Positions 20,538 through 30,614 of a stretch of DNA of 64,000 bases are shown one piece after another. Position 1 is the first letter of the stretch. Every line of letters begins with the position of its first letter. The DNA comes from Corynebacterium faecale. Lineage in GTDB: Bacteria; Actinomycetota; Actinomycetes; Mycobacteriales; Mycobacteriaceae. The translations under genes and the position numbers were made by a program. Under the pieces are notes generated by a model. The model saw only the letters and a program-made list of their open reading frames with translations, was not told the DNA's origin and ran no database searches. The stretch spans positions 434,001-498,000 of the forward strand of contig NZ_CP047204.1 in NCBI RefSeq assembly GCF_030408735.1. The letters run 5' to 3'.

Positions 20538-20906
20538 ATGCCAACTATTCAGCAGCTGGTCCGCAAGGGCCGCCACGATAAGTCCACCAAGGTGGCTACC
20601 GCGGCACTGAAGGGTTCCCCTCAGCGTCGTGGCGTGTGCACCCGTGTGTACACCACCACCCCTAAGAAGCCTAACTCTGCTCTGCGTAAGGTCGCCCGTG
20701 TGCGCCTCACCTCCGGCATTGAGGTTTCCGCCTACATCCCAGGTGAGGGCCACAACCTCCAGGAGCACTCCATGGTGCTCGTTCGCGGTGGTCGTGTTAA
20801 GGACCTCCCGGGTGTCCGTTACAAGATCGTTCGCGGCGCACTGGATACCCAGGGCGTCAAGGACCGCAAGCAGGCTCGTTCCCGCTACGGCGCGAAGAGG
20901 GGATAA
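20538..20906 (+). CDS. rpsL: 30S ribosomal protein S12
   Basis: S12 lies at the decoding centre and sets accuracy. The 122-aa product reads [15 protein letters not shown] at the start, with the conserved [11 protein letters not shown]. The two Lys that mutate in streptomycin resistance (in TPKKPN and [11 protein letters not shown]) are wild type. A hairpin-rich leader precedes it, and rpsG follows after 6 nt. Confidence 0.97.
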   Translation: MPTIQQLVRKGRHDKSTKVATAALKGSPQRRGVCTRVYTTTPKKPNSALRKVARVRLTSGIEVSAYIPGEGHNLQEHSMVLVRGGRVKDLPGVRYKIVRGALDTQGVKDRKQARSRYGAKRG

Positions 20907-20912
20907 TTAAAA

Positions 20913-21380
20913 ATGCGTAAGTCAGCAGCTCCCAAGCGTCCTATTGTCAAGGACCCAGTCTACGATTCACAGCTGGTCACCCAGCTCGTGAACAAGATCC
21001 TCACCGGTGGCAAGAAGTCCACCGCAGAGCGCATCGTCTACGGTGCCCTCGAGATCTGCCGCGAGAAGACCGGCCTTGAGCCAGTCGGAACCCTGGAAAA
21101 GGCTCTGGGCAACGTCCGTCCAGACCTCGAGGTTCGTTCACGCCGTGTCGGTGGCGCAACCTACCAGGTTCCTGTTGAGGTCCGTCCGGACCGCTCCACC
21201 ACCCTGGCTCTGCGTTGGTTGGTGACCTTCACCCGTCAGCGTCGTGAGAACACGATGATCGAGCGTCTCGCCAACGAGATCATGGATGCGGCCAACGGCC
21301 TTGGTGCTTCCGTGAAGCGTCGTGAGGACACTCACAAGATGGCTGAGGCCAACCGCGCCTTCGCTCACTACCGCTGGTAG
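20913..21380 (+). CDS. rpsG: 30S ribosomal protein S7
   Basis: S7 nucleates assembly of the 30S head and contacts E-site tRNA. The 155-aa product has [20 protein letters not shown], then the loop [20 protein letters not shown], and the C-terminal helix ending [12 protein letters not shown]. It is translationally close to rpsL (6 nt apart). About 370 nt separate it from fusA. Confidence 0.97.
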   Translation: MRKSAAPKRPIVKDPVYDSQLVTQLVNKILTGGKKSTAERIVYGALEICREKTGLEPVGTLEKALGNVRPDLEVRSRRVGGATYQVPVEVRPDRSTTLALRWLVTFTRQRRENTMIERLANEIMDAANGLGASVKRREDTHKMAEANRAFAHYRW

Positions 21381-21751
21381 TAAGAACCACCATGATCGCC
21401 CACTCACCCATTTCCCACCTGCTGTTTCCACGCGCCCTGTCATGGGGACGTGCGCCAGCAACGGTGGGGGACCGGTGATTGGGCTTTTGGTCTCATTAGT
21501 GGAGATCAAACCCCGCGATCCTCTTCTGGGTCGCCGCTGCTCAGGCAGTGTGTTACACAGGAACTTTAGAGCGGTCGGGGCTGGCACTATGCCAGCTGCG
21601 CCACTTAATGGCAAAATGTAACAAGAGAATTATCCGTAGGTGTCTAACTGAATCATCCAGGGCGCTGGAGAAGGAACCCCTCACCGGGGATCAGGAACCA
21701 GCGCCCGGGCTGAAGCGGGAAGCGCCACAACCAACAAGTTGGGGTACCACT
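21381..21751 (+). other. rpsG-fusA spacer with a structured fusA leader
   Basis: 371 nt without a gene. GGCGCTGG (21661-21668) pairs with CCAGCGCC (21698-21705) around an inner CCCC/GGGG stem, 47 nt before the fusA start. The frame of fusA is open through this spacer from 21548, but the encoded residues do not resemble EF-G. A leader for separate control of EF-G is plausible. Confidence 0.5.
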
Positions 21752-23878
21752 GTGGCACAAGACGTGCTTAAGGATCTGAACAAGGTCCGCAACATCGGCA
21801 TCATGGCTCACATTGACGCCGGTAAGACCACCACCACCGAACGCATCCTCTTCTACACCGGCATCAACCGTAAGGTCGGCGAGACCCACGACGGTGGCGC
21901 AACCACCGACTGGATGGAGCAGGAGAAGGAACGCGGCATCACCATCACCTCCGCCGCGGTGACCTGTTTCTGGGACAACAACCAGATCAACATCATTGAC
22001 ACCCCGGGTCACGTTGACTTCACCGTTGAGGTCGAGCGTTCCCTGCGTGTCCTCGATGGCGCAGTTGCTGTCTTCGACGGCAAGGAGGGCGTTGAGCCTC
22101 AGTCCGAGCAGGTCTGGCGTCAGGCAACCAAGTACGACGTTCCACGTATCTGCTTCGTCAACAAGATGGACAAGCTGGGCGCGGACTTCTACTTCACCGT
22201 GGGCACCATCGAGGATCGCCTCGGTGCCAAGCCACTGGTTATGCAGCTCCCAATCGGTGCAGAGGATGCCTTCGACGGCGTCGTTGACCTTCTTGAGATG
22301 AAGGCCCTGACCTGGCGCGGCGTCACCCCGATCGGTACCGACGCCACCGTTGAGGAGATCCCAGCGGATCTGCTCGAGCGTGCACAGGAATACCGTGAGA
22401 AGCTCGTCGAGACCGTTGCTGAGTCTGATGAAGAGCTCATGGAGAAGTACTTCGGTGGCGAAGAGCTCACCATCGACGAGATCAAGGGCGCCATCCGCAA
22501 GATGGTTGTCAAGTCCGAGATCTACCCAGTGTTCTGTGGCACCGCCTACAAGAACAAGGGTGTTCAGCCACTGCTGGACGCTGTCATCGATTACCTCCCA
22601 ACCCCACTGGACACCGGTGAGGTTGAGGGCATCGACGTCAAGGATCCTGAGATCAAGCTGACCCGTAAGCCTTCTGACGATGAGCCACTGTCCGCACTGG
22701 CCTTCAAGATCGCTGCTCACCCATTCTTCGGCAAGCTGACCTTCGTCCGCGTTTACTCCGGCAAGGTCGAGCCAGGCGAGCAGGTCCTGAACTCCACCAA
22801 GAACAAGAAGGAGCGCGTGGGCAAGCTGTTCCAGATGCACGCCAACAAGGAGAACCCTGTTGAGATCGCGCACGCTGGTAACATCTACGCCTTCATCGGC
22901 CTGAAGGACACCACCACCGGTGACACCCTCTGTGATGCTGCGAACCCGATCATTCTTGAGTCCATGGACTTCCCGGATCCAGTTATCCAGGTCGCCATCG
23001 AGCCAAAGACCAAGTCTGACCAGGAGAAGCTGGGTGTCGCCATCCAGAAGCTCGCTGAAGAAGACCCGACCTTCACCGTCCACCTGGACGAGGAGTCCGG
23101 CCAGACCGTCATCGGCGGCATGGGCGAGCTGCACCTCGACGTCCTGGTTGACCGCATGAAGCGCGAGTTCAAGGTTGAGGCCAACATCGGTGACCCACAG
23201 GTCGCCTACCGTGAGACCATCCGCAAGTCGGTTGAGTCCCTCAGCTACACCCACAAGAAGCAGACCGGTGGTTCCGGTCAGTTCGCTAAGGTCATCATCT
23301 CCATTGAGCCTTATGCACCTGTTGCTGAAGAACTGGAAGAGGGCGAGTCCGCCATCTACAAGTTCGACAACGCCGTCACCGGTGGCCGTATTCCACGTGA
23401 GTACATCCCATCTGTTGACGCAGGTATCCAGGACGCCATGCAGTACGGCTACCTCGCCGGCTACCCACTGGTCAACGTCAAGGCCACCCTCGAAGATGGT
23501 GCCTACCACGACGTTGACTCCTCGGAAATGGCCTTCAAGCTCGCCGGTTCCCAGGCGTTCAAGGAAGCTGTTGCCAAGGCGAAGCCAGTTCTGCTGGAGC
23601 CAATCATGTCCGTTGAGATCACCACTCCTGAGGAGTACATGGGTGAGGTCATCGGTGACGTGAACTCCCGCCGTGGACAGATCTCCTCCATGGAGGACCG
23701 TGCCGGCGCCAAGCTGGTCAAGGCCAAGGTTCCTCTGTCCCAGATGTTCGGCTACGTCGGTGACCTCCGTTCCAAGACCCAGGGTCGTGCAAACTACTCC
23801 ATGGTCTTCGATTCCTACGCTGAGGTTCCAACCAGCGTTGCTGCCGACGTCATTGCAGAGCGCAACGGTACCGCTTAA
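21752..23878 (+). CDS. fusA: elongation factor G
   Basis: The translocation GTPase, 708 aa from GTG 21752 ([16 protein letters not shown]). G1 is [16 protein letters not shown]2 is the switch [12 protein letters not shown]3 is DTPGHVDF and G4 is [10 protein letters not shown]. Domain IV ([20 protein letters not shown], then GGSGQFAKV) and the C-terminal domain V ([15 protein letters not shown]) complete the protein. The start fits family length; the longer frame to 21548 is leader. Confidence 0.97.
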   Translation: MAQDVLKDLNKVRNIGIMAHIDAGKTTTTERILFYTGINRKVGETHDGGATTDWMEQEKERGITITSAAVTCFWDNNQINIIDTPGHVDFTVEVERSLRVLDGAVAVFDGKEGVEPQSEQVWRQATKYDVPRICFVNKMDKLGADFYFTVGTIEDRLGAKPLVMQLPIGAEDAFDGVVDLLEMKALTWRGVTPIGTDATVEEIPADLLERAQEYREKLVETVAESDEELMEKYFGGEELTIDEIKGAIRKMVVKSEIYPVFCGTAYKNKGVQPLLDAVIDYLPTPLDTGEVEGIDVKDPEIKLTRKPSDDEPLSALAFKIAAHPFFGKLTFVRVYSGKVEPGEQVLNSTKNKKERVGKLFQMHANKENPVEIAHAGNIYAFIGLKDTTTGDTLCDAANPIILESMDFPDPVIQVAIEPKTKSDQEKLGVAIQKLAEEDPTFTVHLDEESGQTVIGGMGELHLDVLVDRMKREFKVEANIGDPQVAYRETIRKSVESLSYTHKKQTGGSGQFAKVIISIEPYAPVAEELEEGESAIYKFDNAVTGGRIPREYIPSVDAGIQDAMQYGYLAGYPLVNVKATLEDGAYHDVDSSEMAFKLAGSQAFKEAVAKAKPVLLEPIMSVEITTPEEYMGEVIGDVNSRRGQISSMEDRAGAKLVKAKVPLSQMFGYVGDLRSKTQGRANYSMVFDSYAEVPTSVAADVIAERNGTA

Positions 23879-24060
23879 TCTCTAAGCGGAAAATGGGGAG
23901 CTCGCTTCCCACACACCCTGCGTGCCGGACCGTGCCAGCGCACGCGTAGGGTGGAGTGGGGTAGCGGCCTGCAGTTTGTATCCAGCTGTCGTTTCCACAG
24001 GCAGTGAGGATGGATTCTGCTGGCCGTTACCCTGCGAATGTCCACAGGGTAACTGGTAGT

Positions 24061-24089
24061 TTGAAATTGACCGCCGGTGCCCCTAGGAT
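24061..24089 (+). promoter_or_regulatory. tuf promoter
   Basis: TTGAAA (24061-24066), a 17-nt spacer, then TAGGAT (24084-24089). It lies in the 344-nt fusA-tuf gap, which holds no gene, and gives a leader of about 127 nt. Confidence 0.6.
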
Positions 24090-24222
24090 CATGTAACTGG
24101 CACATTTTGTAATGCGCTAGATCTGTGTTCCACCGTCCTTGTGGCTGGTCCTCACAGTGAAAGCAAAAACCAATTCGTGGCTGCGAAAGTCGTAGCCACC
24201 ACGAAGTCCAGGAGGACATACA

Positions 24223-25413
24223 GTGGCAAAGGCGAAGTTCGAGCGTACCAAGCCCCACGTTAACATCGGCACCATCGGTCACGTTGACCATGGTAAGACC
24301 ACCACCACCGCGGCTATCACCAAGGTTCTGGCTGACGCTTTCCCTGACCTCAACGAGTCCTTCGCTTACGACGCGATTGACAAGGCTCCTGAGGAGAAGG
24401 AGCGTGGTATTACCATTAACATCTCCCACGTTGAGTACCAGACCGAGAAGCGCCACTACGCACACGTTGACGCACCGGGCCACGCCGACTACATCAAGAA
24501 CATGATCACCGGCGCTGCTCAGATGGACGGCGCTATCCTCGTCGTCGCCGCAACTGACGGCCCAATGCCACAGACCCGTGAGCACGTCCTTCTGGCCCGC
24601 CAGGTTGGCGTTCCTTACATCCTCGTTGCCCTGAACAAGTGCGACATGGTTGATGATGAGGAAATCATCGAGCTCGTCGAGATGGAAGTTCGCGAGCTTC
24701 TCGCTGAGCAGGACTACGACGAAGATGCTCCGATCGTTCACATCTCCGCACTCGGCGCCCTGAACGGCGAAGAGAAGTGGACCAACGCGATCCTCGAGCT
24801 CATGGCTGCTGTTGACGAGTCCGTTCCGGACCCAGTCCGCGAGACCGAGAAGCCATTCCTCATGCCTGTCGAGGACATCTTCACCATCACCGGCCGCGGC
24901 ACCGTCTGCACCGGTCGTGTTGAGCGTGGCACCCTGAAGGTCAACGATGACGTCGAGATCATCGGCATCAAGGAGAAGGCAACTCAGACCACCGTCACCG
25001 GTATCGAGATGTTCCGTAAGCTCCTTGACTCCGCTGAGGCCGGCGACAACTGTGGTCTGCTGCTCCGCGGTATCAAGCGCGAAGACATCGAGCGTGGCCA
25101 GGTCATCATCAAGCCAGGCGCTTACACCCCTCACACCGAGTTCGAGGGCTCTGTCTACATCCTGGCCAAGGATGAGGGTGGCCGCCACACCCCATTCTTC
25201 GACAACTACCGCCCACAGTTCTACTTCCGCACCACCGACGTTACCGGTGTTGTGAAGCTTCCTGAGGGCACCGAGATGGTCATGCCAGGCGACAACGTCG
25301 ACATGTCCGTCACCCTGATCCAGCCAGTCGCAATGGACGAGGGCCTGCGTTTCGCTATCCGCGAAGGCTCCCGCACCGTTGGCGCCGGCCGTGTCACCAA
25401 GATCATCAAGTAA
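24223..25413 (+). CDS. tuf: elongation factor Tu
   Basis: The GTPase that brings aminoacyl-tRNA to the ribosome, 396 aa. It starts GTG behind AGGAGGAC. G1 is [14 protein letters not shown], switch I is [16 protein letters not shown]3 is DAPGHADY and G4 is NKCDMVDD. Domain 2 begins near residue 212 ([20 protein letters not shown]) and domain 3 ends in [10 protein letters not shown]. It is transcribed from its own promoter and closed by a strong hairpin. Confidence 0.98.
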   Translation: MAKAKFERTKPHVNIGTIGHVDHGKTTTTAAITKVLADAFPDLNESFAYDAIDKAPEEKERGITINISHVEYQTEKRHYAHVDAPGHADYIKNMITGAAQMDGAILVVAATDGPMPQTREHVLLARQVGVPYILVALNKCDMVDDEEIIELVEMEVRELLAEQDYDEDAPIVHISALGALNGEEKWTNAILELMAAVDESVPDPVRETEKPFLMPVEDIFTITGRGTVCTGRVERGTLKVNDDVEIIGIKEKATQTTVTGIEMFRKLLDSAEAGDNCGLLLRGIKREDIERGQVIIKPGAYTPHTEFEGSVYILAKDEGGRHTPFFDNYRPQFYFRTTDVTGVVKLPEGTEMVMPGDNVDMSVTLIQPVAMDEGLRFAIREGSRTVGAGRVTKIIK

Positions 25414-25464
25414 TAATGATCTTCTCGGATCCTGTGGCTGTATAGCCGCAAAGATCTGAAACCC

Positions 25465-25512
25465 ACAGCACTGGGGCCCGCAGGGATTATTCTCTGCGAG
25501 CCCCAGTGCTGT
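25465..25512 (+). terminator. intrinsic terminator after tuf
   Basis: ACAGCACTGGGG (25465-25476) pairs perfectly with CCCCAGTGCTGT (25501-25512), with an inner GCAG/CTGC stem; ATTTTTAT follows. Confidence 0.93.
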
Positions 25513-25538
25513 ATTTTTATGCCCACGTGCTGCTCCAT

Positions 25539-25544
25539 TAGAGT
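25539..25544 (+). promoter_or_regulatory. -10 box for a leaderless transcript of the 25552 gene
   Basis: TAGAGT (25539-25544), 7 nt, then ATG at 25552. No ribosome site is present. Confidence 0.5.
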
Positions 25545-25551
25545 TGGGCGG

Positions 25552-26250
25552 ATGAAGGATCCCACGCGCATTGCACCCGTTCTGGAGCAACTCCGAACCA
25601 CCTGGGAGGGACAACCCGACCTGAGTCTGCCCACCCTCTTCGGGATTCTCGGAAATCAGGGCATCGGTTGGGGGACCGATGATGAGGTACTGATGGAGGC
25701 GCTCCGTGGAATGCAGCATCTCAATCCGCCCCGTATCGGACCGGATATCACCGCGCGTTTCGTCGTCGAGACCATCAGCCCGGATAGCCGGGTCACCATC
25801 GACCCGTTCCGTGTGGTCGTGCGCAGAGACCGGGGGAGAGGCAAGACCCAACCCGGCGTCTGGAGCTACCGGGACATCACCCGGTGCGAGGTCGGCACCC
25901 CCCTGGTGATCACCGACCGCGAAGATATCCGACACCGGCTCGGCGTGGTCACCGCGATCCACCGCGTCAGCGATGCACCCCTGCAGACGGAGACCGGCTT
26001 GACCGGTCTGACCCGTGAGCTTATCGACGACCGCGTCGCACTACTCAAGCTTTCCGGGGACAGTACGGTGGTGCTCTCCCGCACGATGCATGTGTTCACC
26101 GCCGACCGCCGGGAACTTGCGCATGTTTCCCACCCGTGGACCCGGCTGGTTCAGGCCAGACCCGATCATCCGCTTGTGGTGGAGGTGCCCCAGAGACGTG
26201 CGCACCTGGAGCTCGGCACTGTGGAGGACTGCTTTTATATCGAGGGTTAG
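25552..26250 (+). CDS. conserved-type hypothetical protein
   Basis: A 232-aa protein I do not recognise. It has no signal peptide or membrane helix. A helical N-terminal part (about 1-55) contains TLFGILGNQGIGWGTDDEVL. A mixed alpha/beta remainder has runs such as RFVVETISPDSRVTIDPFRV and VVRRDRGRGKTQPGVWSYRD, which look like strands of a small beta domain. ATG 25552 is chosen for its leaderless-type -10 box; the frame is open to 25519. Its end overlaps the convergent regulator gene by 4 nt. Confidence 0.72.
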   Translation: MKDPTRIAPVLEQLRTTWEGQPDLSLPTLFGILGNQGIGWGTDDEVLMEALRGMQHLNPPRIGPDITARFVVETISPDSRVTIDPFRVVVRRDRGRGKTQPGVWSYRDITRCEVGTPLVITDREDIRHRLGVVTAIHRVSDAPLQTETGLTGLTRELIDDRVALLKLSGDSTVVLSRTMHVFTADRRELAHVSHPWTRLVQARPDHPLVVEVPQRRAHLELGTVEDCFYIEG

Positions 26251-27200
26251 AGCTTTGACCTGAAGGTGGAGCTGAACCGTGCACGGTATTCCGAGGGTGT
26301 GCTGTGCAGACGACGTTCGAATGCGCGCCGCATGCTGTCATCGCTGGAGAACCCGGATTTGCGGGCGGCAGCGGTGACGGTGTGGCCATCCAGGATGAGT
26401 TGCTGGGCGATGCTCAGTCGGAATTGCTCCAACCATCCGGTGGGCGTGGTTCCCAGCTCCTCCCGGAACAACCGGCCCAGGTGCCGGGGACTTACAGCCG
26501 CGTCACTGGCCAGACTGGCGATGGTGTGCTGTCGGTCGGGTTTCTCCCGGATGGTTTCCAGGACATTCTGCAGGATGGGGTTGCTCACCGACGGGGAGTT
26601 GGTGGCGGCCGCAAACTGGGACTGTCCGCCCGGGCGGTGCATGAACATCACCATGTCCCGCGCGATGCGTCGGGCCACGTCCGCACCCTGGTCCTCTTCG
26701 ATGAGGGAGAGCGAGAGATCGATGCCGGCGGTGATGCCTGCCGAGGTGATGAATTTTCCATCGTGGACGTGCAGGGTGTCGGGTTGGACGCGCACCAGGG
26801 GGAAGCGTCGGGCCAGGTCGAGCGCATTGCGCCAGTGGGTGGTGGCGCGCCTGCCGTTGAGGTATCCGAGCTCAGCGAGGATGAAGGCGCCCGTGCACAC
26901 ACTTGCCACCCGCTGGGGGCCGTCGGCGAGGTGACGCGTGGCGTCGAGAAGCTCCCGGGGAATCGGGGACATGGGGAGCTCATCGGCGCCGGCGATGATG
27001 ACGGTGTTGAAGTCGCGGGGGTTCACCGTGGAGGCCTGCCGGGTCTGGCTGAGGGTGATGCCCGCGGCCGTGGTGACCGCGCCGCCGGTGGGGGAGAGGA
27101 GGGTGAGTTCGTATCCTTCTGCGCGGCTGAGTGCCTCGGCGGGGCCGGAGACATCAAGCATGGTCACGCCGTCATAGATCAGGAGGGCCATCTTCTTCAT
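26247..27200 (-). CDS. GlxA-type regulator (DJ-1/PfpI + AraC helix-turn-helix)
   Basis: A 317-aa transcriptional regulator. The N-terminal DJ-1/PfpI-like domain (about 3-170) opens MKKMALLIYDGVTMLDVSGP and holds VCTGAFILAELGYLNGRRAT, with the Cys at the nucleophile-elbow position. The C-terminal AraC domain (about 215-312) has TIASLASDAAVSPRHLGRLF and TAAARKSGFSSDDSMRRAF, the two helix-turn-helix motifs. It is divergent from the CoA-transferase gene and could regulate it; that is inference from position. Its stop overlaps the convergent hypothetical gene at TTAG. Confidence 0.88.
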   Translation of the reverse strand: MKKMALLIYDGVTMLDVSGPAEALSRAEGYELTLLSPTGGAVTTAAGITLSQTRQASTVNPRDFNTVIIAGADELPMSPIPRELLDATRHLADGPQRVASVCTGAFILAELGYLNGRRATTHWRNALDLARRFPLVRVQPDTLHVHDGKFITSAGITAGIDLSLSLIEEDQGADVARRIARDMVMFMHRPGGQSQFAAATNSPSVSNPILQNVLETIREKPDRQHTIASLASDAAVSPRHLGRLFREELGTTPTGWLEQFRLSIAQQLILDGHTVTAAARKSGFSSDDSMRRAFERRLHSTPSEYRARFSSTFRSKL

Positions 27201-27323
27201 GGGCGCTCCGGGGTGTTGTTGTTGTGGGTGCGGAATTGTTGTCTCATGTAGTGGATGTCCGATTCTTCAAGATTTGTGGCCGATAGGACATGGCATTAGC
27301 GTAGCTCACTCGGCACACTGGTG

Positions 27324-27339
27324 TGTGATGTCAGTTACA
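27324..27339 (+). promoter_or_regulatory. GlxR(CRP)-like binding site
   Basis: TGTGATGTCAGTTACA matches the GlxR consensus TGTGA-N6-TCACA with one mismatch. It lies 34 nt before the CoA-transferase start in the divergent promoter region. GlxR control of acetate metabolism genes is established for C. glutamicum; this instance is a prediction. Confidence 0.5.
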
Positions 27340-27373
27340 TGAAAAGCTGACGACCAATCTACGAGGAGTAAGC

Positions 27374-28876
27374 ATGTCTGAGAGAATCGCGAGCACCGAA
27401 CTGCGTTCCAAGGTTATGACCGCAGAAGAGGCTGCACAGTTTGTCAACAACGGTGACACCGTCGGAATGTCCGGCTTCACCGGGGCGGCCTATCCCAAGG
27501 CAATGCCCACGGCGATCGCGAACCGCGCCAAGGAGGCACACTCCAAGGGTGATGCCTACGCCATCAACATGCTCACGGGTGCATCGACCGCGCCTGACTG
27601 TGACGGTGTCCTGGCTGAAGCTGATGCCATCAACTACCGCATGCCGTACCAGTCCGATCCTGAGATGCGCGGCAAGATCAACGCCGGCTCCATGAAGTAC
27701 CAGGACATCCACCTCTCTCACTCGGGCCTGCAGGTGGAGCAGGGGTTCTTCGGGGATCTGGATGTGGCCATCGTTGAGGTATGTCGCATCACCGAAGACG
27801 GCCACCTCGTGCCGTCCTCCGGCGTGGGAAACAACATCGAGTACCTGGAGTCCGCCCATAAGATCATCATCGAGGTCAACTCCTGGCAGTCCCTGGAGCT
27901 TGAGGGCATGGCTGATATCTACCGCGTGCCCCACCTTCCCAACCGCACCCCGATCCCGATAAACAATGTCAATGACCGCATCGGTGAGACCTTCATCCGC
28001 ATTGACACCAATAAGGTGGTCGCGATCGTGGAGACCGACGCACCTGACCGCAACAGCCCCTTCAAGCCCTTCGATGAGACCTCCAAGCAAATCGCCGGCA
28101 ACTTCCTCGATTTCCTCGAAGGCGAGGTCCGTGCAGGACGCCTGACCTATGACGGTTACATCATGCAGTCCGGCGTGGGTAACGTGCCCAACGCCGTGAT
28201 GGCTGGTCTGCTCGATTCCAAGTTCGAGAACATCAAGGCCTACACCGAGGTTGTCCAGGACGGCATGCTCGATCTCATCGACGCCGGCAAGATGACCCAG
28301 GCGTCCGCGACCTCCTTCGCCCTGTCGCCTGAGTATGCCGAGAAGATGAACCGCGAAGCCGGCACCTACCGCAAGAGCCTGGTCCTTCGCCCGCTGCAGA
28401 TCTCCAACAGTCCAGAGGTCATCCGCCGCATGGGCCTGATCGCCTCCAACGGCATGATCGAGGCGGACATCTACGGCAACGTCAACTCCACCCACGTGGC
28501 AGGTACCCGCATCATGAACGGTATCGGCGGCTCGGGCGACTTCACCCGCAACGCCTTCGTATCCTCGTTCATCTCCCCGTCGGTGGCCAAGGGGGATGCG
28601 ATCTCCGCGATCGTGCCGTTCGCCTCCCACATTGACCACACCGAACACGATGCCATGGTGGTCATCACCGAATACGGCTACGCGGACCTTCGTGGCCTGT
28701 CCCCGCGTGAGCGCGCTCCGAAGATGATCGCCGTCGCGCATCCTGATTACCGCCCATTGCTGGAGGAGTACTTCGACCGCGCCTCCAAGAACAAGTTCCT
28801 CCAGACCCCGCATGACCTGAGGACCGCCCTCAACTTCCACATCAACCTGGAAGAAACCGGATCCATGAAGGGTTAA
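27374..28876 (+). CDS. class I CoA-transferase (acetyl/succinyl-CoA:acetate type)
   Basis: A 500-aa enzyme of the acetyl-CoA hydrolase/transferase family (Cat1, AarC, corynebacterial ActA). It probably exchanges CoA between acetyl-, propionyl- or succinyl-CoA and free carboxylates. The N-terminal half has GMSGFTGAAYPKAMP, and VGNNIEYLESA is near residue 155. Glu 292 in AYTEVVQDGMLD is at the place of the catalytic Glu of class I CoA-transferases. The C-terminal block reads VVITEYGYADLRGLSPRERA. ATG 27374 has GAGGAG upstream. A GlxR-like site and a divergent AraC-type regulator suggest carbon-source control. Confidence 0.9.
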   Translation: MSERIASTELRSKVMTAEEAAQFVNNGDTVGMSGFTGAAYPKAMPTAIANRAKEAHSKGDAYAINMLTGASTAPDCDGVLAEADAINYRMPYQSDPEMRGKINAGSMKYQDIHLSHSGLQVEQGFFGDLDVAIVEVCRITEDGHLVPSSGVGNNIEYLESAHKIIIEVNSWQSLELEGMADIYRVPHLPNRTPIPINNVNDRIGETFIRIDTNKVVAIVETDAPDRNSPFKPFDETSKQIAGNFLDFLEGEVRAGRLTYDGYIMQSGVGNVPNAVMAGLLDSKFENIKAYTEVVQDGMLDLIDAGKMTQASATSFALSPEYAEKMNREAGTYRKSLVLRPLQISNSPEVIRRMGLIASNGMIEADIYGNVNSTHVAGTRIMNGIGGSGDFTRNAFVSSFISPSVAKGDAISAIVPFASHIDHTEHDAMVVITEYGYADLRGLSPRERAPKMIAVAHPDYRPLLEEYFDRASKNKFLQTPHDLRTALNFHINLEETGSMKG

Positions 28877-28904
28877 AACGCCTATCGGCGTCCCACCCGT
28901 GTCA

Positions 28905-28967
28905 CGCACCCCGCTCTCCCGACCTTTCCCCACGCCACCGTGGAGTGGGTCGGGGCGGTGGGGTGCG
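28905..28967 (+). terminator. GC-rich hairpin after the CoA-transferase gene
   Basis: CGCACCCC (28905-28912) pairs with GGGGTGCG (28960-28967), with inner stems CGACC/GGTCG and CCAC/GTGG. There is no T tract on the plus strand, so termination may be inefficient or Rho-assisted. Confidence 0.55.
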
Positions 28968-29620
28968 TTGGTGTGCGGGGAGGCCTTTCGCATGGGCGGC
29001 GAACGGAAAAAGAATGACAGATTTGTTATTCGACGGAGTTTGTGGGTGACGAGGGCGACAAATCTCTGATGGTGTGGAAAACCCCAAAGTTCTTGCAGAT
29101 AGAGCTTGTATTTCAGGTGACGTTGTGGTTAACTACTTGAGTTGCCTTAACACGGCACGGTTTCTTGTGTGCATCCACCTGCAAAGATGGGTGCCCAAGC
29201 AGGGGAGCGTGGCGCTGGTATGGCAAACATGACACCTTCATTGAAGTCGAGGAGCAACACAGATCATCTGTGATGTGATTCAACTCCAGGGGGTCCACTG
29301 TAGTCGGGTTTGAACCGGCAACGGCGGAACCGGAGAAGGGGCATGGCAAATAAACAGCGGCAGTTACGTTAGGGCCACGCATTACGCATTTTGGTCCCTT
29401 CCGATTTCCTGGCAACACACATCGTGTGGCTGCGGGGTCAATCGTGGCGCTTTTGTTTGTTCAGCGCCCGTGATCCATGTCAGACACATTTGACAGTCAG
29501 GTTAAACACTGGCGTTGCGCCCGAGCCCCAAGCCCGGACAACGTTATAGAGAATGAATGAAGCGAATTCCCACCGCTCTCCTAAATGGAAGATGTGGGAC
29601 GAGCGAGGAAGAGGATTAGC
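28968..29620 (+). other. long leader region upstream of rpsJ
   Basis: About 650 nt without a credible gene. TTGACA at 29490 is the best -35-like element, but no well-spaced -10 is seen. The region probably carries the S10 operon promoter and a leader, as in other bacteria where L4 controls the operon. I could not define a structure with confidence. Confidence 0.4.
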
Positions 29621-29926
29621 GTGGCGGGACAAAAAATCCGCATTAGGCTCAAGGCCTATGACCACGAAGCGATTGATGCGTCTGCACGCAAGATCGTTGA
29701 GACGGTCACCCGCACGGGTGCCCGAGTCGTAGGACCGGTGCCTTTGCCCACCGAAAAGAACGTATACGCCGTTATTCGTTCTCCCCATAAGTACAAGGAC
29801 TCTCGCGAGCACTTCGAGATGCGCACCCATAAGCGCCTGATCGACATCCTCGACCCGACGCCGAAGACTGTTGACGCGCTCATGCGCATCGACCTTCCGG
29901 CCAGCGTCGATGTGAATATTCAGTGA
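29621..29926 (+). CDS. rpsJ: 30S ribosomal protein S10
   Basis: S10 is a 30S head protein and NusE partner of NusB in antitermination. The 101-aa product starts GTG 29621 ([16 protein letters not shown]) after GAGGAAGAGG, and contains [17 protein letters not shown] and the C-terminal [19 protein letters not shown]. It is first in the S10 operon. The upstream part of the frame (from 29585) is not coding. Confidence 0.97.
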   Translation: MAGQKIRIRLKAYDHEAIDASARKIVETVTRTGARVVGPVPLPTEKNVYAVIRSPHKYKDSREHFEMRTHKRLIDILDPTPKTVDALMRIDLPASVDVNIQ

Positions 29927-29957
29927 TCGACGGAACTTTGGCAGCGGAGAATAAATA

Positions 29958-30614
29958 ATGAGTGAAAACGAGATCAAGGGCATTCTGGGCACCAAGCTCG
30001 GCATGACCCAGATCTTCGACGAGGAGAACCGTGTTATCCCGGTGACCGTCGTCGAAGCTGGACCATGCGTGGTTTCCCAGATTCGCACCGTTGAAACCGA
30101 TGGCTACAACGCCATCCAGATCGCCTATGGCGAAATCGACCCCCGTAAGGTGAACCAGCCTGTGTCTGGTCACTTCAAGAAGGCAGGCGTTACCCCCCGC
30201 CGCCACGTCACCGAGATTCGTATGGACGATGTCTCCGGTTACGAGGTCGGACAGGACGTCACCGTGGAGATCTTCAACGACATCAAGTTCGTTGACGTCA
30301 CCGGTACCTCCAAGGGTAAGGGCTACGCCGGCGCCATGAAGCGCCACGGATTTTCCGGACAGGGTGCCGGACACGGCAACCAGGCTGCACACCGCCGCGT
30401 CGGTGGCATCGGTGCAGCTGCAACCCCTGGCCGTATCTTCAAGGGCAAGCGCATGGCAGGCCGCATGGGTAATGACCGCGTCACCACCCAGAACCTCAAG
30501 GTTCAGAAGATTGACGCCGATGCCAACCTCATCCTGATCAAGGGTGCGATCCCGGGCAACCGTGGCGGCATCGTTACCGTTAAGACCGCAGTGAAGGGCG
30601 GTGCACACGCATGA
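29958..30614 (+). CDS. rplC: 50S ribosomal protein L3
   Basis: L3 is an early-assembly protein near the peptidyl transferase centre. The 218-aa product has [20 protein letters not shown] and the long loop [20 protein letters not shown], whose tip reaches the A-site crevice. The stop overlaps the rplD ATG by 4 nt. Confidence 0.97.
   Translation: MSENEIKGILGTKLGMTQIFDEENRVIPVTVVEAGPCVVSQIRTVETDGYNAIQIAYGEIDPRKVNQPVSGHFKKAGVTPRRHVTEIRMDDVSGYEVGQDVTVEIFNDIKFVDVTGTSKGKGYAGAMKRHGFSGQGAGHGNQAAHRRVGGIGAAATPGRIFKGKRMAGRMGNDRVTTQNLKVQKIDADANLILIKGAIPGNRGGIVTVKTAVKGGAHA

Noticed and set aside
24067..24089. TTGACC with TAGGAT as tuf promoter
   Set aside because: The spacer would be only 11 nt; TTGAAA at 24061 gives the proper 17 nt.
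29285..29340. GGTTCAAACC on the minus strand, resembling a tRNA T arm
   Set aside because: The flanking bases do not form a T stem or acceptor stem, and no anticodon arm is found.
29113..29418. A 101-codon minus-strand frame upstream of rpsJ
   Set aside because: No ribosome site, no family resemblance and odd composition; the region is more likely the S10 leader.
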